From contig NZ_QLVE01000004.1 of the NCBI RefSeq assembly GCF_003331145.1, forward strand, positions 186,001 through 250,000: a stretch of DNA of 64,000 nucleotides. The letters run 5' to 3'. This document shows positions 46,346 to 54,129 of this stretch, in pieces (position 1 is the first letter of the stretch; each line of letters begins with the position of its first letter). The notes under the pieces are model-generated. The model was given only the letters and a program-made list of their open reading frames with translations, was not told the DNA's origin and made no database searches. The stretch is from Exiguobacterium sp. TNDT2 (GTDB lineage Bacteria; Bacillota; Bacilli; Exiguobacteriales; Exiguobacteriaceae). Made by a program: the position numbers and the translations under genes.

Positions 46346-47301
46346 GCTTCTTAGAAGTCCTCTATATCGTCGTTCCGGTCGCGTTGGCCTATGCGACTCC
46401 ACTCATCATCGCGGCGCTCGGCGGTATTTTCAGTGAACGTTCGGGTGTCGTCAACATCGCCTTAGAAGGCATCATGGTCATCGGTGCCGCGACAGGAATC
46501 ATCACGACGCTCACGTTGACGGATATGGGGCTCGGCGGCCTCAGCCCATGGATTTCACTCCTGATTGCCATGGTCGTCGGTGCGCTCTTCTCGCTCTTCT
46601 TGGCCGTGCCGGCCATCCTTTGGCGCGCTGACCAGACAGTGCTCGGGGTCGCGATCAACATGCTCGCGATCGGACTCGCCATCTTCGTCGTCCGTGTGCT
46701 ATACAACAAAGGGCAGACCGACTTCATCGAGTATCGGATCGCGAAAGAGAACGTGCCGATTTTATCGGATATCCCGGTCCTTCGCATGTTCTTCATCAAC
46801 GTACAGTACACGTCGTTCATCGCGATCCTTCTCGCGTTCGTCGTCTGGTTCGTCATCTTCAAGACACCGTTCGGTCTTCGTCTCCGTTCGGTCGGGGAAC
46901 ATCCGATGGCGGCTGACACGATGGGGATCAATGTCACGAAAATGCGCTTCATGGGCGTCATGCTCTCGGGTGCGTTCGGTGGACTTGCTGGTGCGGTGTA
47001 CGCTGTCACCGTCACGACGAACTTCAGCGGGACGACGATCGTCGGTCAAGGTTTCTTGGCCATCGCCGCCATGATTTTCGGGAAGTGGAATCCGCTCGGC
47101 GCGCTCGGTGCCGGTCTCTTCTTCGGATTCGCCCAAGCGTTGTCAATTATCGGCAGCAACTTGCCGGTCATCAGCAACGTCCCGCAAGTGTTGCTCTTGA
47201 TTGCGCCTTACGCGCTCACGATCCTCGCCCTCGCAGGTGTCGTCGGACGTGCGGATGCACCGAAATCGGTCGGTATCCCATATATTAAAGGGAAACGCTA
47301 A
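46342..47301 (+). CDS. nupQ: Nucleoside ABC importer permease 2
   Basis: Second BPD_transp_2 permease (319 residues) that would pair with the product of the preceding gene. It shows GGIFSERSGVVNIALEGIM near residue 28 and the cytoplasmic loop FGLRLRSVGEHPMAADTMG near residue 176, which contacts the ATPase in this family. GGAGTGG precedes the ATG. A terminator follows 30 bases after the stop. Confidence 0.92.
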   Translation: MSFLEVLYIVVPVALAYATPLIIAALGGIFSERSGVVNIALEGIMVIGAATGIITTLTLTDMGLGGLSPWISLLIAMVVGALFSLFLAVPAILWRADQTVLGVAINMLAIGLAIFVVRVLYNKGQTDFIEYRIAKENVPILSDIPVLRMFFINVQYTSFIAILLAFVVWFVIFKTPFGLRLRSVGEHPMAADTMGINVTKMRFMGVMLSGAFGGLAGAVYAVTVTTNFSGTTIVGQGFLAIAAMIFGKWNPLGALGAGLFFGFAQALSIIGSNLPVISNVPQVLLLIAPYALTILALAGVVGRADAPKSVGIPYIKGKR

Positions 47302-47332
47302 TCTTCAAAAGGACAAATGTCCATTTCATCCA

Positions 47333-47366
47333 GGTTGTTTGACGCTTAAGTCAAACAACCTTTTTT
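47333..47366 (+). terminator. Terminator after the ABC importer operon
   Basis: GGTTGTTTGAC pairs with GTCAAACAACC over a six-base loop, followed by six T. Confidence 0.93.
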
Positions 47367-47374
47367 GTTATACT
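47346..47374 (+). promoter_or_regulatory. Possible promoter of the nuclease gene inside the terminator
   Basis: TTAAGT (47346-47351) and TATACT (47369-47374) are 17 bases apart. The -35 is weak and lies in the terminator stem; the -10 box is good. Confidence 0.35.
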
Positions 47375-47392
47375 GGTGTAGAGGTGAGACAA

Positions 47393-48190
47393 TTGAAAAA
47401 ATGGTGGCAACTGCTGATCGCTGTCGTGCTGAGCGTCTCGCTCGCCGGCTGCTCCATCGACGACTGGTTCGCCGAACAAATCGACCCGCCGGAGTCACTC
47501 GTCGAACTCGAGGCTGACTTTCCGTCGGCGTCGGTCACGCCACAAGTCGCACGGCCGCTCGGAAAGACCGAGACGGTCACGCTCGATCGCGTCATCGACG
47601 GTGACACGCTCAAAGTTGAGTTCGAGAACGGGGCGACCGAGTCGATTCGTCTCCTGCTCGTCGATACGCCGGAGACGAGCCATCCGACGCTACCGGTCCA
47701 ACCGTTCGGGGAAGATGCGAAATCGTTCGTCGAGCGCTGGTTGCCGGAAGGGGATACGATCACGCTCGAGTATGACGTCGGGCGCTACGATCGTTATCAA
47801 CGCACACTCGCTTACGTCTGGTATGACGAAGCGATGCTGAACGAGGAATTACTGCGCCGCGGGTTGGCGCGTGTCGCCTATGTGTATGCGCCGAACACGC
47901 AACACGTCGATGCGTTCCGGGAAGTCGAGCGGGCCGCGCGTCAAGATTTGCTTGGTATTTGGAGTCTCGAGGACTATGTGACCGGCACCGGCTTCGACCA
48001 CGAGGCGACCGAGCCGGCCCGACCGAGCCAAGAGACGGACGGGTGTGACATCAAAGGGAATATCAATCGAGACGGAGAGAAAATCTATCACGTTCCGGGC
48101 GGGGCGAGCTATGAGCGCACGATCCCGGAAGAGATGTTCTGTACTGAAGAAGAGGCGCGGGATGCCGGTTTCCGCAAAGCGACGCGATAA
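47393..48190 (+). CDS. Staphylococcal-nuclease-type lipoprotein with C-terminal 'sunset'-like domain
   Basis: Surface-anchored thermonuclease homologue that would degrade external DNA or RNA. The 265-residue precursor has a lipoprotein signal (VSLAGC, Cys20) and an SNase domain in which Asp71, Arg86, Asp91, Glu94 and Arg137 match the metal-binding and catalytic residues (DGDT, IRLLLVDTPE, YQRTLAY). The C-terminal 50 residues (CDIKGNIN ... FCTEEEARDAGFRKA) form a small cysteine-containing module common in secreted Bacillota nucleases. The start is TTG 47393, 5 bases after AGAGGTGAG. The upstream extension of the frame is not coding. Confidence 0.9.
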   Translation: MKKWWQLLIAVVLSVSLAGCSIDDWFAEQIDPPESLVELEADFPSASVTPQVARPLGKTETVTLDRVIDGDTLKVEFENGATESIRLLLVDTPETSHPTLPVQPFGEDAKSFVERWLPEGDTITLEYDVGRYDRYQRTLAYVWYDEAMLNEELLRRGLARVAYVYAPNTQHVDAFREVERAARQDLLGIWSLEDYVTGTGFDHEATEPARPSQETDGCDIKGNINRDGEKIYHVPGGASYERTIPEEMFCTEEEARDAGFRKATR

Positions 48191-48225
48191 AAAAAGACAT
48201 GTGCGCTCTTAGGGCACACATGTCT
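48188..48225 (-). terminator. Terminator of the ferredoxin gene
   Basis: AGACATGTG (48195-48203) pairs with CACATGTCT (48217-48225), with further pairs inside. The A-run at 48188-48195 is a T-run on the minus strand, after the fer stop. It sits between two converging genes. Confidence 0.85.
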
Positions 48226-48228
48226 CGC

Positions 48229-48504
<276 letters not shown>

Positions 48505-48620
48505 CTACATAGAAATGACTTTCTACTGACTATGAGTAATTGTAGTCTACATACCCAAATTTATCAATGAGGAAACGAATAACGTTTTGGAAGCATAATT
48601 TTGACCGAGGAGGTGGAACG

Positions 48621-49643
48621 ATGGTTCATTTAGCGGACGGGGTGTTATTGCTTTCAATCGAGCGCTTAAAAGGTGAACGCAGTGAGCGCAGTTTATTTCA
48701 TGTGTTGAACGGCAAACGTTCGGCAACGACGCTTCAAGATGCCTTTTTTTATGATTTGGAACCAATTTTCGGATTGTTCCCTTATACGAAATACGACTAT
48801 GAGAAACTGCTCGCCTCGTTTGAGAAGCGGGGGTGGCTCAACCGCTCGAGTTTCATATTGACCGAGGCCGGCAAGATGCTTGCTTCTCCGGAATCTGTCA
48901 GTGAGCTGTTCGACCGTCTTGGCGGCGAGTACCGTGACTATACGACGATGACGTGGAAGCGGCTCAGCTTGTTCGTCCAGACGTTCATGTCGCTCGAGCA
49001 TGAGCGGACGTTCTACCCCGTTCAGGCCGATCGGTTGGCCGAACGTTGGGTCAAACAAATTGTCCGGACCGAACGGGAATGGCAACCGCTGATCCATAGC
49101 TTTCATCAAGAGCTTGAGACGGCGCTTGAAGAAGTCGGAGATCCGTATGCAACCGCCGTCGTCTATCGGTTCACGGGCGCGTTCGAGACCGGGTACACGT
49201 ATGAGCAAATCGCGGCGCTTTTGGACGTCGATGCGCGGACAGCCCGGCTCTACTTTTTGGCCGGCTGGAACGCCCTGCTGTGGAAGTTGCCGCGGGATGC
49301 CAAGCTGCTCGGCTTTGCTCACGGTCTGTCGAGCGAGCGGATGACGCTATCGGCGCGAGAATCATATGAACTGTTCTCGGCCGGACGGACGTTCCAGCAA
49401 GTCCAGTCGCAGCGAAAGTTGCGCACGAGTACGATCGAGGATCACGTCGTCGAGATGGCGATGTATTTGGACGAGTTCCCGCTCGACCAGTTCGTGCCGA
49501 CCGAGCTGATTCAAAAAGTCGAACAGCTGCGTGACGAATCGAGCTGGGCGCTCAAGCCGATCTTTGAACAAATCGGCGGGCTCAGTTATTTCCAGATCCG
49601 GTTAGTATTCGCGAGATTGAAACGAGGTGAGACATTTGTTTGA
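48621..49643 (+). CDS. ypbB: YpbB-like helix-turn-helix protein
   Basis: Protein of unknown function conserved next to recS and fer in Bacillales. The 340-residue product is entirely soluble, with a central segment near residue 205 resembling a helix-turn-helix (YEQIAALLDVDARTARLYFL) and a C-terminal region (SAGRTFQQVQSQRKLRTSTIE) of the kind found in RecQ-associated helix-turn-helix proteins. ATG 48621 follows GAGGAGGTGG; an in-frame ATG at 48567 is upstream of that site. The 3' end overlaps recS by 8 bases, so the two probably function together. Confidence 0.85.
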   Translation: MVHLADGVLLLSIERLKGERSERSLFHVLNGKRSATTLQDAFFYDLEPIFGLFPYTKYDYEKLLASFEKRGWLNRSSFILTEAGKMLASPESVSELFDRLGGEYRDYTTMTWKRLSLFVQTFMSLEHERTFYPVQADRLAERWVKQIVRTEREWQPLIHSFHQELETALEEVGDPYATAVVYRFTGAFETGYTYEQIAALLDVDARTARLYFLAGWNALLWKLPRDAKLLGFAHGLSSERMTLSARESYELFSAGRTFQQVQSQRKLRTSTIEDHVVEMAMYLDEFPLDQFVPTELIQKVEQLRDESSWALKPIFEQIGGLSYFQIRLVFARLKRGETFV

Positions 49644-51054
49644 GAAGACGTTGAAGCGGGTGTTCGGTTACGACACCTTTCGTCCCGGTCAACGGGATGT
49701 GATTGAAGCGGTCGCCGACGGCCAGGACGTATTGGCCATCATGCCGACCGGGGCCGGCAAGTCATTGACGTTTCAACTCCCGTCCTACATTAAGAATGAC
49801 GGGCTAACCATTATCGTGTCGCCGCTGTTGTCGCTAATTGAGGACCAGATGCTCCATATCCGTGAGCGGGGCGAACGCGGGGTTGCGCGATTGACGTCGA
49901 TGGAGACACTCGAGGAGAAGCAGGACATCTTGAACCATTTGAAACGTTACCGTTTTTTATATTTGTCGCCTGAACAACTCGCCGTTTCGCACGTGACGCG
50001 GGCGCTCGCACGGACAAAAATTCAAATGCTCGTCGTCGACGAGGCGCACTGTATCTCGCAGTGGGGGCACGAGTTCCGTCCCGAGTATGCTCGTCTGGGT
50101 GAACTGCGTAAACAGCTTGGCAGCCCGCAGTGCATGGCCGTCACCGCGACGGCACCAGAGACAGTGAAACGGGATATCATCGAGAAGTTGGCGCTCTTTT
50201 CGCCGGCACAGTTCGTCCATTCGGCGAACCGTCCTGAGATTCGGCTGATCGTCGAACGCCTCGAATCGGAAGATAAGATGCGGCGGTTGAGCGAACTCGT
50301 CCGTGATGTGCCGAAACCAGCCGTCATCTATACGGCGACCCGGCGTGAGGCCGAAGCGCTCGCCTTTCATCTCGACGATGCCTTGTTTTACCATGGCGGC
50401 ATGTCGACCGAGGACCGCCGGCTCGTGCAGTCGCAATTCTTGAGGGATGAGGTCGCCATCATGGTATGTACGAGTGCGTTCGGGATGGGTGTGAATAAAG
50501 ATAACGTCCGATCGGTCATCCATTACCAAATCCCGGCCACGCTCGAGGCGTATATGCAAGAGATCGGGCGCGCCGGACGAGACGGTGAACCGGCTTTTGC
50601 CGTCTTACTCTATGCCGAGGGTGACGAACGCATCCAACAGTTTTTGATTGACCAACAATATCCGAAAGACAAAGATATCCGACTCGCCTACTTCGAACGC
50701 GATAACGGTACGAGTCTGTCCCAGCTGCCGCGTCTGTTGCGATTGAACGAGGACGACCCGGTCTGGGGCTTGTTGAGTCAAATGCTCGCCGAACGGACGC
50801 TTGCCGAGGCGATCGATTGGGTAAAAGATAGAAAGCGGGCCCGGTATCGCCAACTCGGACAGATGATGGATTATGCCCTCATCAAAACGTGTCGGCGTGA
50901 CTACTTGTTGAACTATTTCTCGGAACAACCGGTCCAACAAGCGGATTGTTGCGACGTCTGCGGGAAAATCGTGTTCCCGCCACCAGTGCAACTTGTGACG
51001 AAAAATGTGACAGATTGGAAACATCGCTTGGCTCGCATCTTCTCCTTTGAATGA
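49636..51054 (+). CDS. recS: RecQ-family helicase (RecS)
   Basis: ATP-dependent 3'-5' DNA helicase of the RecQ family. The 472-residue protein has the Q-like motif YDTFRPGQRDVIEAV, Walker A MPTGAGKS with Lys42, DEAH near residue 135 and QEIGRAGRDGEPA near residue 315. A cysteine cluster (CRRDYLLNYF and CCDVCG near residues 418-440) could bind zinc. It lacks the HRDC domain of RecQ, as B. subtilis RecS does. The start is TTG 49636, 5 bases after AGGTGA; GTG 49627 abuts that site. Confidence 0.92.
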   Translation: MFEKTLKRVFGYDTFRPGQRDVIEAVADGQDVLAIMPTGAGKSLTFQLPSYIKNDGLTIIVSPLLSLIEDQMLHIRERGERGVARLTSMETLEEKQDILNHLKRYRFLYLSPEQLAVSHVTRALARTKIQMLVVDEAHCISQWGHEFRPEYARLGELRKQLGSPQCMAVTATAPETVKRDIIEKLALFSPAQFVHSANRPEIRLIVERLESEDKMRRLSELVRDVPKPAVIYTATRREAEALAFHLDDALFYHGGMSTEDRRLVQSQFLRDEVAIMVCTSAFGMGVNKDNVRSVIHYQIPATLEAYMQEIGRAGRDGEPAFAVLLYAEGDERIQQFLIDQQYPKDKDIRLAYFERDNGTSLSQLPRLLRLNEDDPVWGLLSQMLAERTLAEAIDWVKDRKRARYRQLGQMMDYALIKTCRRDYLLNYFSEQPVQQADCCDVCGKIVFPPPVQLVTKNVTDWKHRLARIFSFE

Positions 51055-51095
51055 TATCATAGTAAAATGATAAAAAAGGTAAAGGAGGGCACACG

Positions 51096-51299
51096 TTGCG
51101 ACATCGGAACCAAGCGGACTCACTTCGTGAACAAGTGGTGGACACGTTGCCGTCTCGCTCTGAACGGCAAGAATATGAGCGAAAAGAGAAATTAAATGAC
51201 AATTGGCTGAAGCGGCCACTCGCCATGATGCTCACATTGACGATGTTTGCTATTATTCTTGTATTTTTATATATAGGTCGTCACACCTTGTTTTTCTGA
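51096..51299 (+). CDS. Small single-pass membrane protein (YpbE N-terminus-like)
   Basis: 67-residue product with a charged N-terminal part that contains TLPSRSERQEYERKEK and one membrane helix (MMLTLTMFAIILVFLYIG), ending right after it. The start is TTG 51096, 6 bases after AAAGGAGGG, and a strong terminator follows the stop, so the gene looks real. Its place after recS and the basic PxRSE-like motif before a membrane helix resemble YpbE of Bacillus, which continues into a LysM domain; that domain is missing here. Function unknown. Confidence 0.65.
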   Translation: MRHRNQADSLREQVVDTLPSRSERQEYERKEKLNDNWLKRPLAMMLTLTMFAIILVFLYIGRHTLFF

Positions 51300-51300
51300 C

Positions 51301-51328
51301 AATACGACGGGGACGTCGTATTTTTTTT
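51301..51328 (+). terminator. Terminator after the ypbB-recS operon
   Basis: AATACGACG pairs with CGTCGTATT over a four-base loop and runs into eight T. Confidence 0.94.
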
Positions 51329-51464
51329 ATAATTATTCTCAGCTTCGTCAAATCAATCGGATCATCCCATCGATTTCTCATAGGAATTGCACAATAAAAC
51401 AGGTAAAGCGCTTCAGATGGGTCTATACTGAAAGTGAAGAACCTGTAGGAAAGGAGGGGCTGCT

Positions 51465-52322
51465 GTGCCAAAGTACTCCATAAAGACGGTCGCATCGCTC
51501 ACCGGGGTCAACCCGACGACGATTCGGGCATGGGAACGGCGCTATCAATTCATCGTGCCGAGCCGGACCGAATCCGGCCACCGGTTGTATTCCGACCAAG
51601 ACGTCGAGAAGATTAAATGGGTCGTTGAAAAACAACGAGAAGGCTTGACCGTATCCCAAGCCATTCAACAACTTCATGAAGCCCCGAAGCCAAAGCCTGC
51701 CCGTCTCTATGATGAGGAGCTGATGGATGGGTTGCTTGAGGCGTTACTTTCATTTGACGAACGCAAGGCGCACGATTTAATCAATCGTGCTTTTAATACG
51801 TTCAGCTTTGAAAAAGTAACAAAAGATATCATCGGTCCGCTGTTGATGGAAATCGGGACGCGTTGGGAGAATGGGGACATCACAATCGCACATGAGCATT
51901 TTGCGACCGCCTTTTTGCGGGCCCGCTTGTCCACTCTCTCGTTACAGATGCCGATGAACCCATTTTTACCACGAATCATTTGTGTATGTGCCCCGGGCGA
52001 GATGCACGAGATTGGCCTGTTGTTCGTGACGCTTTATTTGCGCCAATACGGATATGACGTCATTTTCCTTGGCGCGGGTTTCCCGAAAGAGGATTTGAAT
52101 GAGGCATTGCACGATATCGACGCCAAGTGCTTGATTTTTTCTTGCACGTTGACGGAACATATTGAGGGCTTGAAGGAAGCGATGCGCTTTATCCAAACCG
52201 ATCATCCAAATCTTGTCATCGGGGCTGGAGGATATGCCGTCAGCCTTCACGCGACCGAGTTCGAATCGGCCTTCCTTGGGGATACGCCTGAAGCATGGAC
52301 CGAGTGGTTGTCAACTATTTGA
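51465..52322 (+). CDS. MerR-type regulator with B12-binding domain (CarH/LitR-like)
   Basis: Predicted light- and cobalamin-sensing transcription factor. The 285-residue protein has a MerR-type DNA-binding domain (residues 4-70: VNPTTIRAWERRYQFIVPSR), a helical cap domain with the motif W134-x9-E144-H145, and a Rossmann-like B12 domain with E179-x-H181-x-x-G184 (APGEMHEIG), where His181 would be the lower cobalt ligand. W-x9-EH with ExHxxG is the combination that marks adenosylcobalamin-based CarH photoreceptors. The start is GTG 51465 after AAAGGAGGGG. A TATACT box lies at 51424-51429 without a clear -35. It stands alone between terminators, and its targets are not visible here. Confidence 0.88.
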   Translation: MPKYSIKTVASLTGVNPTTIRAWERRYQFIVPSRTESGHRLYSDQDVEKIKWVVEKQREGLTVSQAIQQLHEAPKPKPARLYDEELMDGLLEALLSFDERKAHDLINRAFNTFSFEKVTKDIIGPLLMEIGTRWENGDITIAHEHFATAFLRARLSTLSLQMPMNPFLPRIICVCAPGEMHEIGLLFVTLYLRQYGYDVIFLGAGFPKEDLNEALHDIDAKCLIFSCTLTEHIEGLKEAMRFIQTDHPNLVIGAGGYAVSLHATEFESAFLGDTPEAWTEWLSTI

Positions 52323-52383
52323 CAGGTTGAACAAACGAGAGTAGCTTATAAAGTAGGATTGATTAATCTTTGGAGGTTTTCGT

Positions 52384-52965
52384 TTGAGATTTGAAAAGCA
52401 AACTAAAGAACATTTAAGGGTATATTTGACGGCGAGTGACCTTTCGATTCGAGGGATTGCCATCGATACGATCGTTGGCGAGAGTGGTCAAGACTTGTGG
52501 CGGGAATTGCTCGAGACGGCGGAAGCGGAATTCGGTTTCATGCCCCAAGGAACCGTCGACTTGAACGTGACGATGTTTCCCCGTGATGGGCTCGTCATCG
52601 ATGTTCAAAAAGTCGAGGCGGCCGTTCCGGACGCAGATGTAGAGCAAGTCGAGATTCGTTTGACGATCGATGTGATTCATCATCTGATTTATCAATTTGA
52701 CGATATCGAAGACGTCATCAATGCTTCGGTCCGTCTGTTTCCGCACATGCAGGATACAGACCAGGGCGGGGCGCTCTATCATTACGATGGACGCTATTAT
52801 TTACACTTTGTCGAGGTGCTCAAACCAGATGTCGAAGAGCGTTTGGCCGCCATCTTGTCGGAATACGGTCGCACGACGACTGTCAGCCCGTACGTCATGA
52901 TGGAGTATGGCAAGACGATTCAAACTGAACAGGCCGTGAAACAGCTGTACGATACGTTCGCGTAA
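52384..52965 (+). CDS. ypbH: MecA-type adaptor protein (YpbH-like)
   Basis: Adaptor of the MecA/YpbH family that delivers proteins to the ClpCP protease. The 193-residue length matches YpbH rather than MecA (about 218). It has the N-terminal substrate-binding region (VYLTASDLSIRGIAIDTI) and the C-terminal ClpC-binding domain (IIYQFDDIE-like LIYQFDDIEDVI, then LYHYDGRYYLHF and YGKTI near the end). The start is TTG 52384, 7 bases after GGAGG. Whether the genome also has a separate mecA cannot be seen from here. Confidence 0.88.
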   Translation: MRFEKQTKEHLRVYLTASDLSIRGIAIDTIVGESGQDLWRELLETAEAEFGFMPQGTVDLNVTMFPRDGLVIDVQKVEAAVPDADVEQVEIRLTIDVIHHLIYQFDDIEDVINASVRLFPHMQDTDQGGALYHYDGRYYLHFVEVLKPDVEERLAAILSEYGRTTTVSPYVMMEYGKTIQTEQAVKQLYDTFA

Positions 52966-52980
52966 GTACGGCTTTTTTTT
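52943..52980 (+). terminator. Terminator overlapping the end of ypbH
   Basis: AGCTGTAC (52943-52950) pairs with GTACGGCT (52966-52973, one G-U pair). The loop contains a second stem TACG/CGTA and the stop codon (52963-52965). Eight T follow. Confidence 0.8.
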
Positions 52981-53013
52981 ATCGTTCTGTTTCTATTGTT
53001 TTCGGTCGTCGCA

Positions 53014-53022
53014 TGGTATGAT
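53014..53022 (+). promoter_or_regulatory. Extended -10 promoter of ddl
   Basis: TGGTATGAT is a TGn-extended -10 element. The region 17 bases upstream (TATTGT) is a poor -35, as is typical of extended -10 promoters. Confidence 0.5.
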
Positions 53023-53063
53023 AAAATTTGAATTTTTCATAAGTTAGCTGAAGGAGAGATTTG

Positions 53064-53981
53064 ATGAAAGTCGCAGTATTATATGGTGGTGTATCAGGTG
53101 AGCGAGAAGTTTCGCTCACGAGTGGTAAAGGAATGATTGAAGCGCTCGAAGAACGCGGTCATGAGGTCGTAGCGATTGATTTTCATCCGGACCGGGCCGA
53201 TGAGCTGTTGACGCTTCAAGCGGACGTCGTCGTCAGCGCCCTGCATGGCAAATACGGAGAAGATGGACGCGTCCAGTCACTCTTGGAGATGGCCGGATTG
53301 CCGTACACGGGATCGGGTGTCTTAGCGTCAGCGCTCGCGATGGACAAGGCCCGCGCAAAAATCATGTTTGCCGCTGCCGGCATTCGTATCGCCCGTGATG
53401 TTCTCATCGAAACGGGAGACGAGATCGATGCGAAACTCGTTGAGTGGGGCGATGAGTTCCCATGTGTCGTTAAGCCGGCCCAAGAAGGGTCATCGAACGG
53501 ATTGACGATCGCGATGGACGAAGCGATGCTCCGCGAAGGGATCACAAAAGCGTTTCAGTGCGATACGGCCGTCTTGGTCGAACAATATATTAAAGGCCGT
53601 GAATTGACGGTACCTGTCCTTGGAAATCACGGGACCGAAGCCGCGTTGCCGGTCATAGAGATCATCCCGAAAAACGAGTTTTACGACTACGAGTCGAAGT
53701 ATTCTGAGGGCGGTTCGATTCACGTCTGTCCGGCCGAGTTGTCGGATGCATTGACTGAGGAAGTTCAAGAGGCTGCCATCAACGCGCACCGTGCCCTCGG
53801 TTGCAGCGGTTATTCCCGTTCGGACTTCCTCGTGTCTGAAGATGGGCTCGCTTATATCTTAGAGACGAACACGCTCCCGGGCATGACGCCGCTCAGCTTG
53901 TTCCCGGACAGCGCCCGCGCCGTCGGGATCTCGTACGGTGAGCTGTTAGAGCGATTCATCGAACTCGCACTCGAAAAATAA
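53064..53981 (+). CDS. ddl: D-alanine--D-alanine ligase
   Basis: ATP-grasp ligase that makes the D-Ala-D-Ala end of the peptidoglycan stem. The 305-residue protein is the short form. It shows GERREVSL-like GEREVSLTSG at the N terminus, YTGSGVLASALAMDKARAK near residue 76, and ETNTLPGMTPLSLFP near residue 270. The active-site loop reads YDYESKY with tyrosine, the D-alanine-type residue, so a VanA-like D-lactate ligase is unlikely. ATG 53064 follows AAGGAGAG. It is not linked to murF here. Confidence 0.95.
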   Translation: MKVAVLYGGVSGEREVSLTSGKGMIEALEERGHEVVAIDFHPDRADELLTLQADVVVSALHGKYGEDGRVQSLLEMAGLPYTGSGVLASALAMDKARAKIMFAAAGIRIARDVLIETGDEIDAKLVEWGDEFPCVVKPAQEGSSNGLTIAMDEAMLREGITKAFQCDTAVLVEQYIKGRELTVPVLGNHGTEAALPVIEIIPKNEFYDYESKYSEGGSIHVCPAELSDALTEEVQEAAINAHRALGCSGYSRSDFLVSEDGLAYILETNTLPGMTPLSLFPDSARAVGISYGELLERFIELALEK

Positions 53982-54008
53982 GAAGGGACCACCCTTCTTA
54001 TTTGTTTT
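53976..54008 (+). terminator. Terminator after ddl
   Basis: AAATAAGAAGGG (containing the ddl stop) pairs perfectly with CCCTTCTTATTT over a four-base loop; GTTTT follows. Confidence 0.9.
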
Positions 54009-54044
54009 AGAAAACGCTTTCATTATTTTTGTAAAAGCCTTTCA
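54009..54044. promoter_or_regulatory. Tandem cre-like sites before gudB
   Basis: AGAAAACGCTTTCA (54009-54022) matches 13 of 14 positions of the cre consensus TGWAARCGYTWNCA. Twenty-one bases on, TGTAAAAGCCTTTCA (54030-54044) is a degraded copy with one extra base that overlaps the predicted -35 box. Two sites on the same face of the helix at the promoter suggest catabolite repression by CcpA. Confidence 0.6.
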
Positions 54045-54068
54045 AATTGGGCGCGTATCAGCTATACT
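54040..54068 (+). promoter_or_regulatory. Promoter of gudB
   Basis: TTTCAA (54040-54045) and TATACT (54063-54068) are exactly 17 bases apart. The leader to the gudB ATG would be about 55 bases. Confidence 0.6.
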
Positions 54069-54129
54069 TTTAAACGAATACGAGGTTGATTCTTGGGGGA
54101 GAATTGACAATTTAGGGGAGGAAACCTTC

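Noticed and set aside
51400-51416. cre-like core AAAGCGCTT before the CarH-like gene
   Set aside because: Only about 10 of 14 consensus positions fit, with both ends mismatched.
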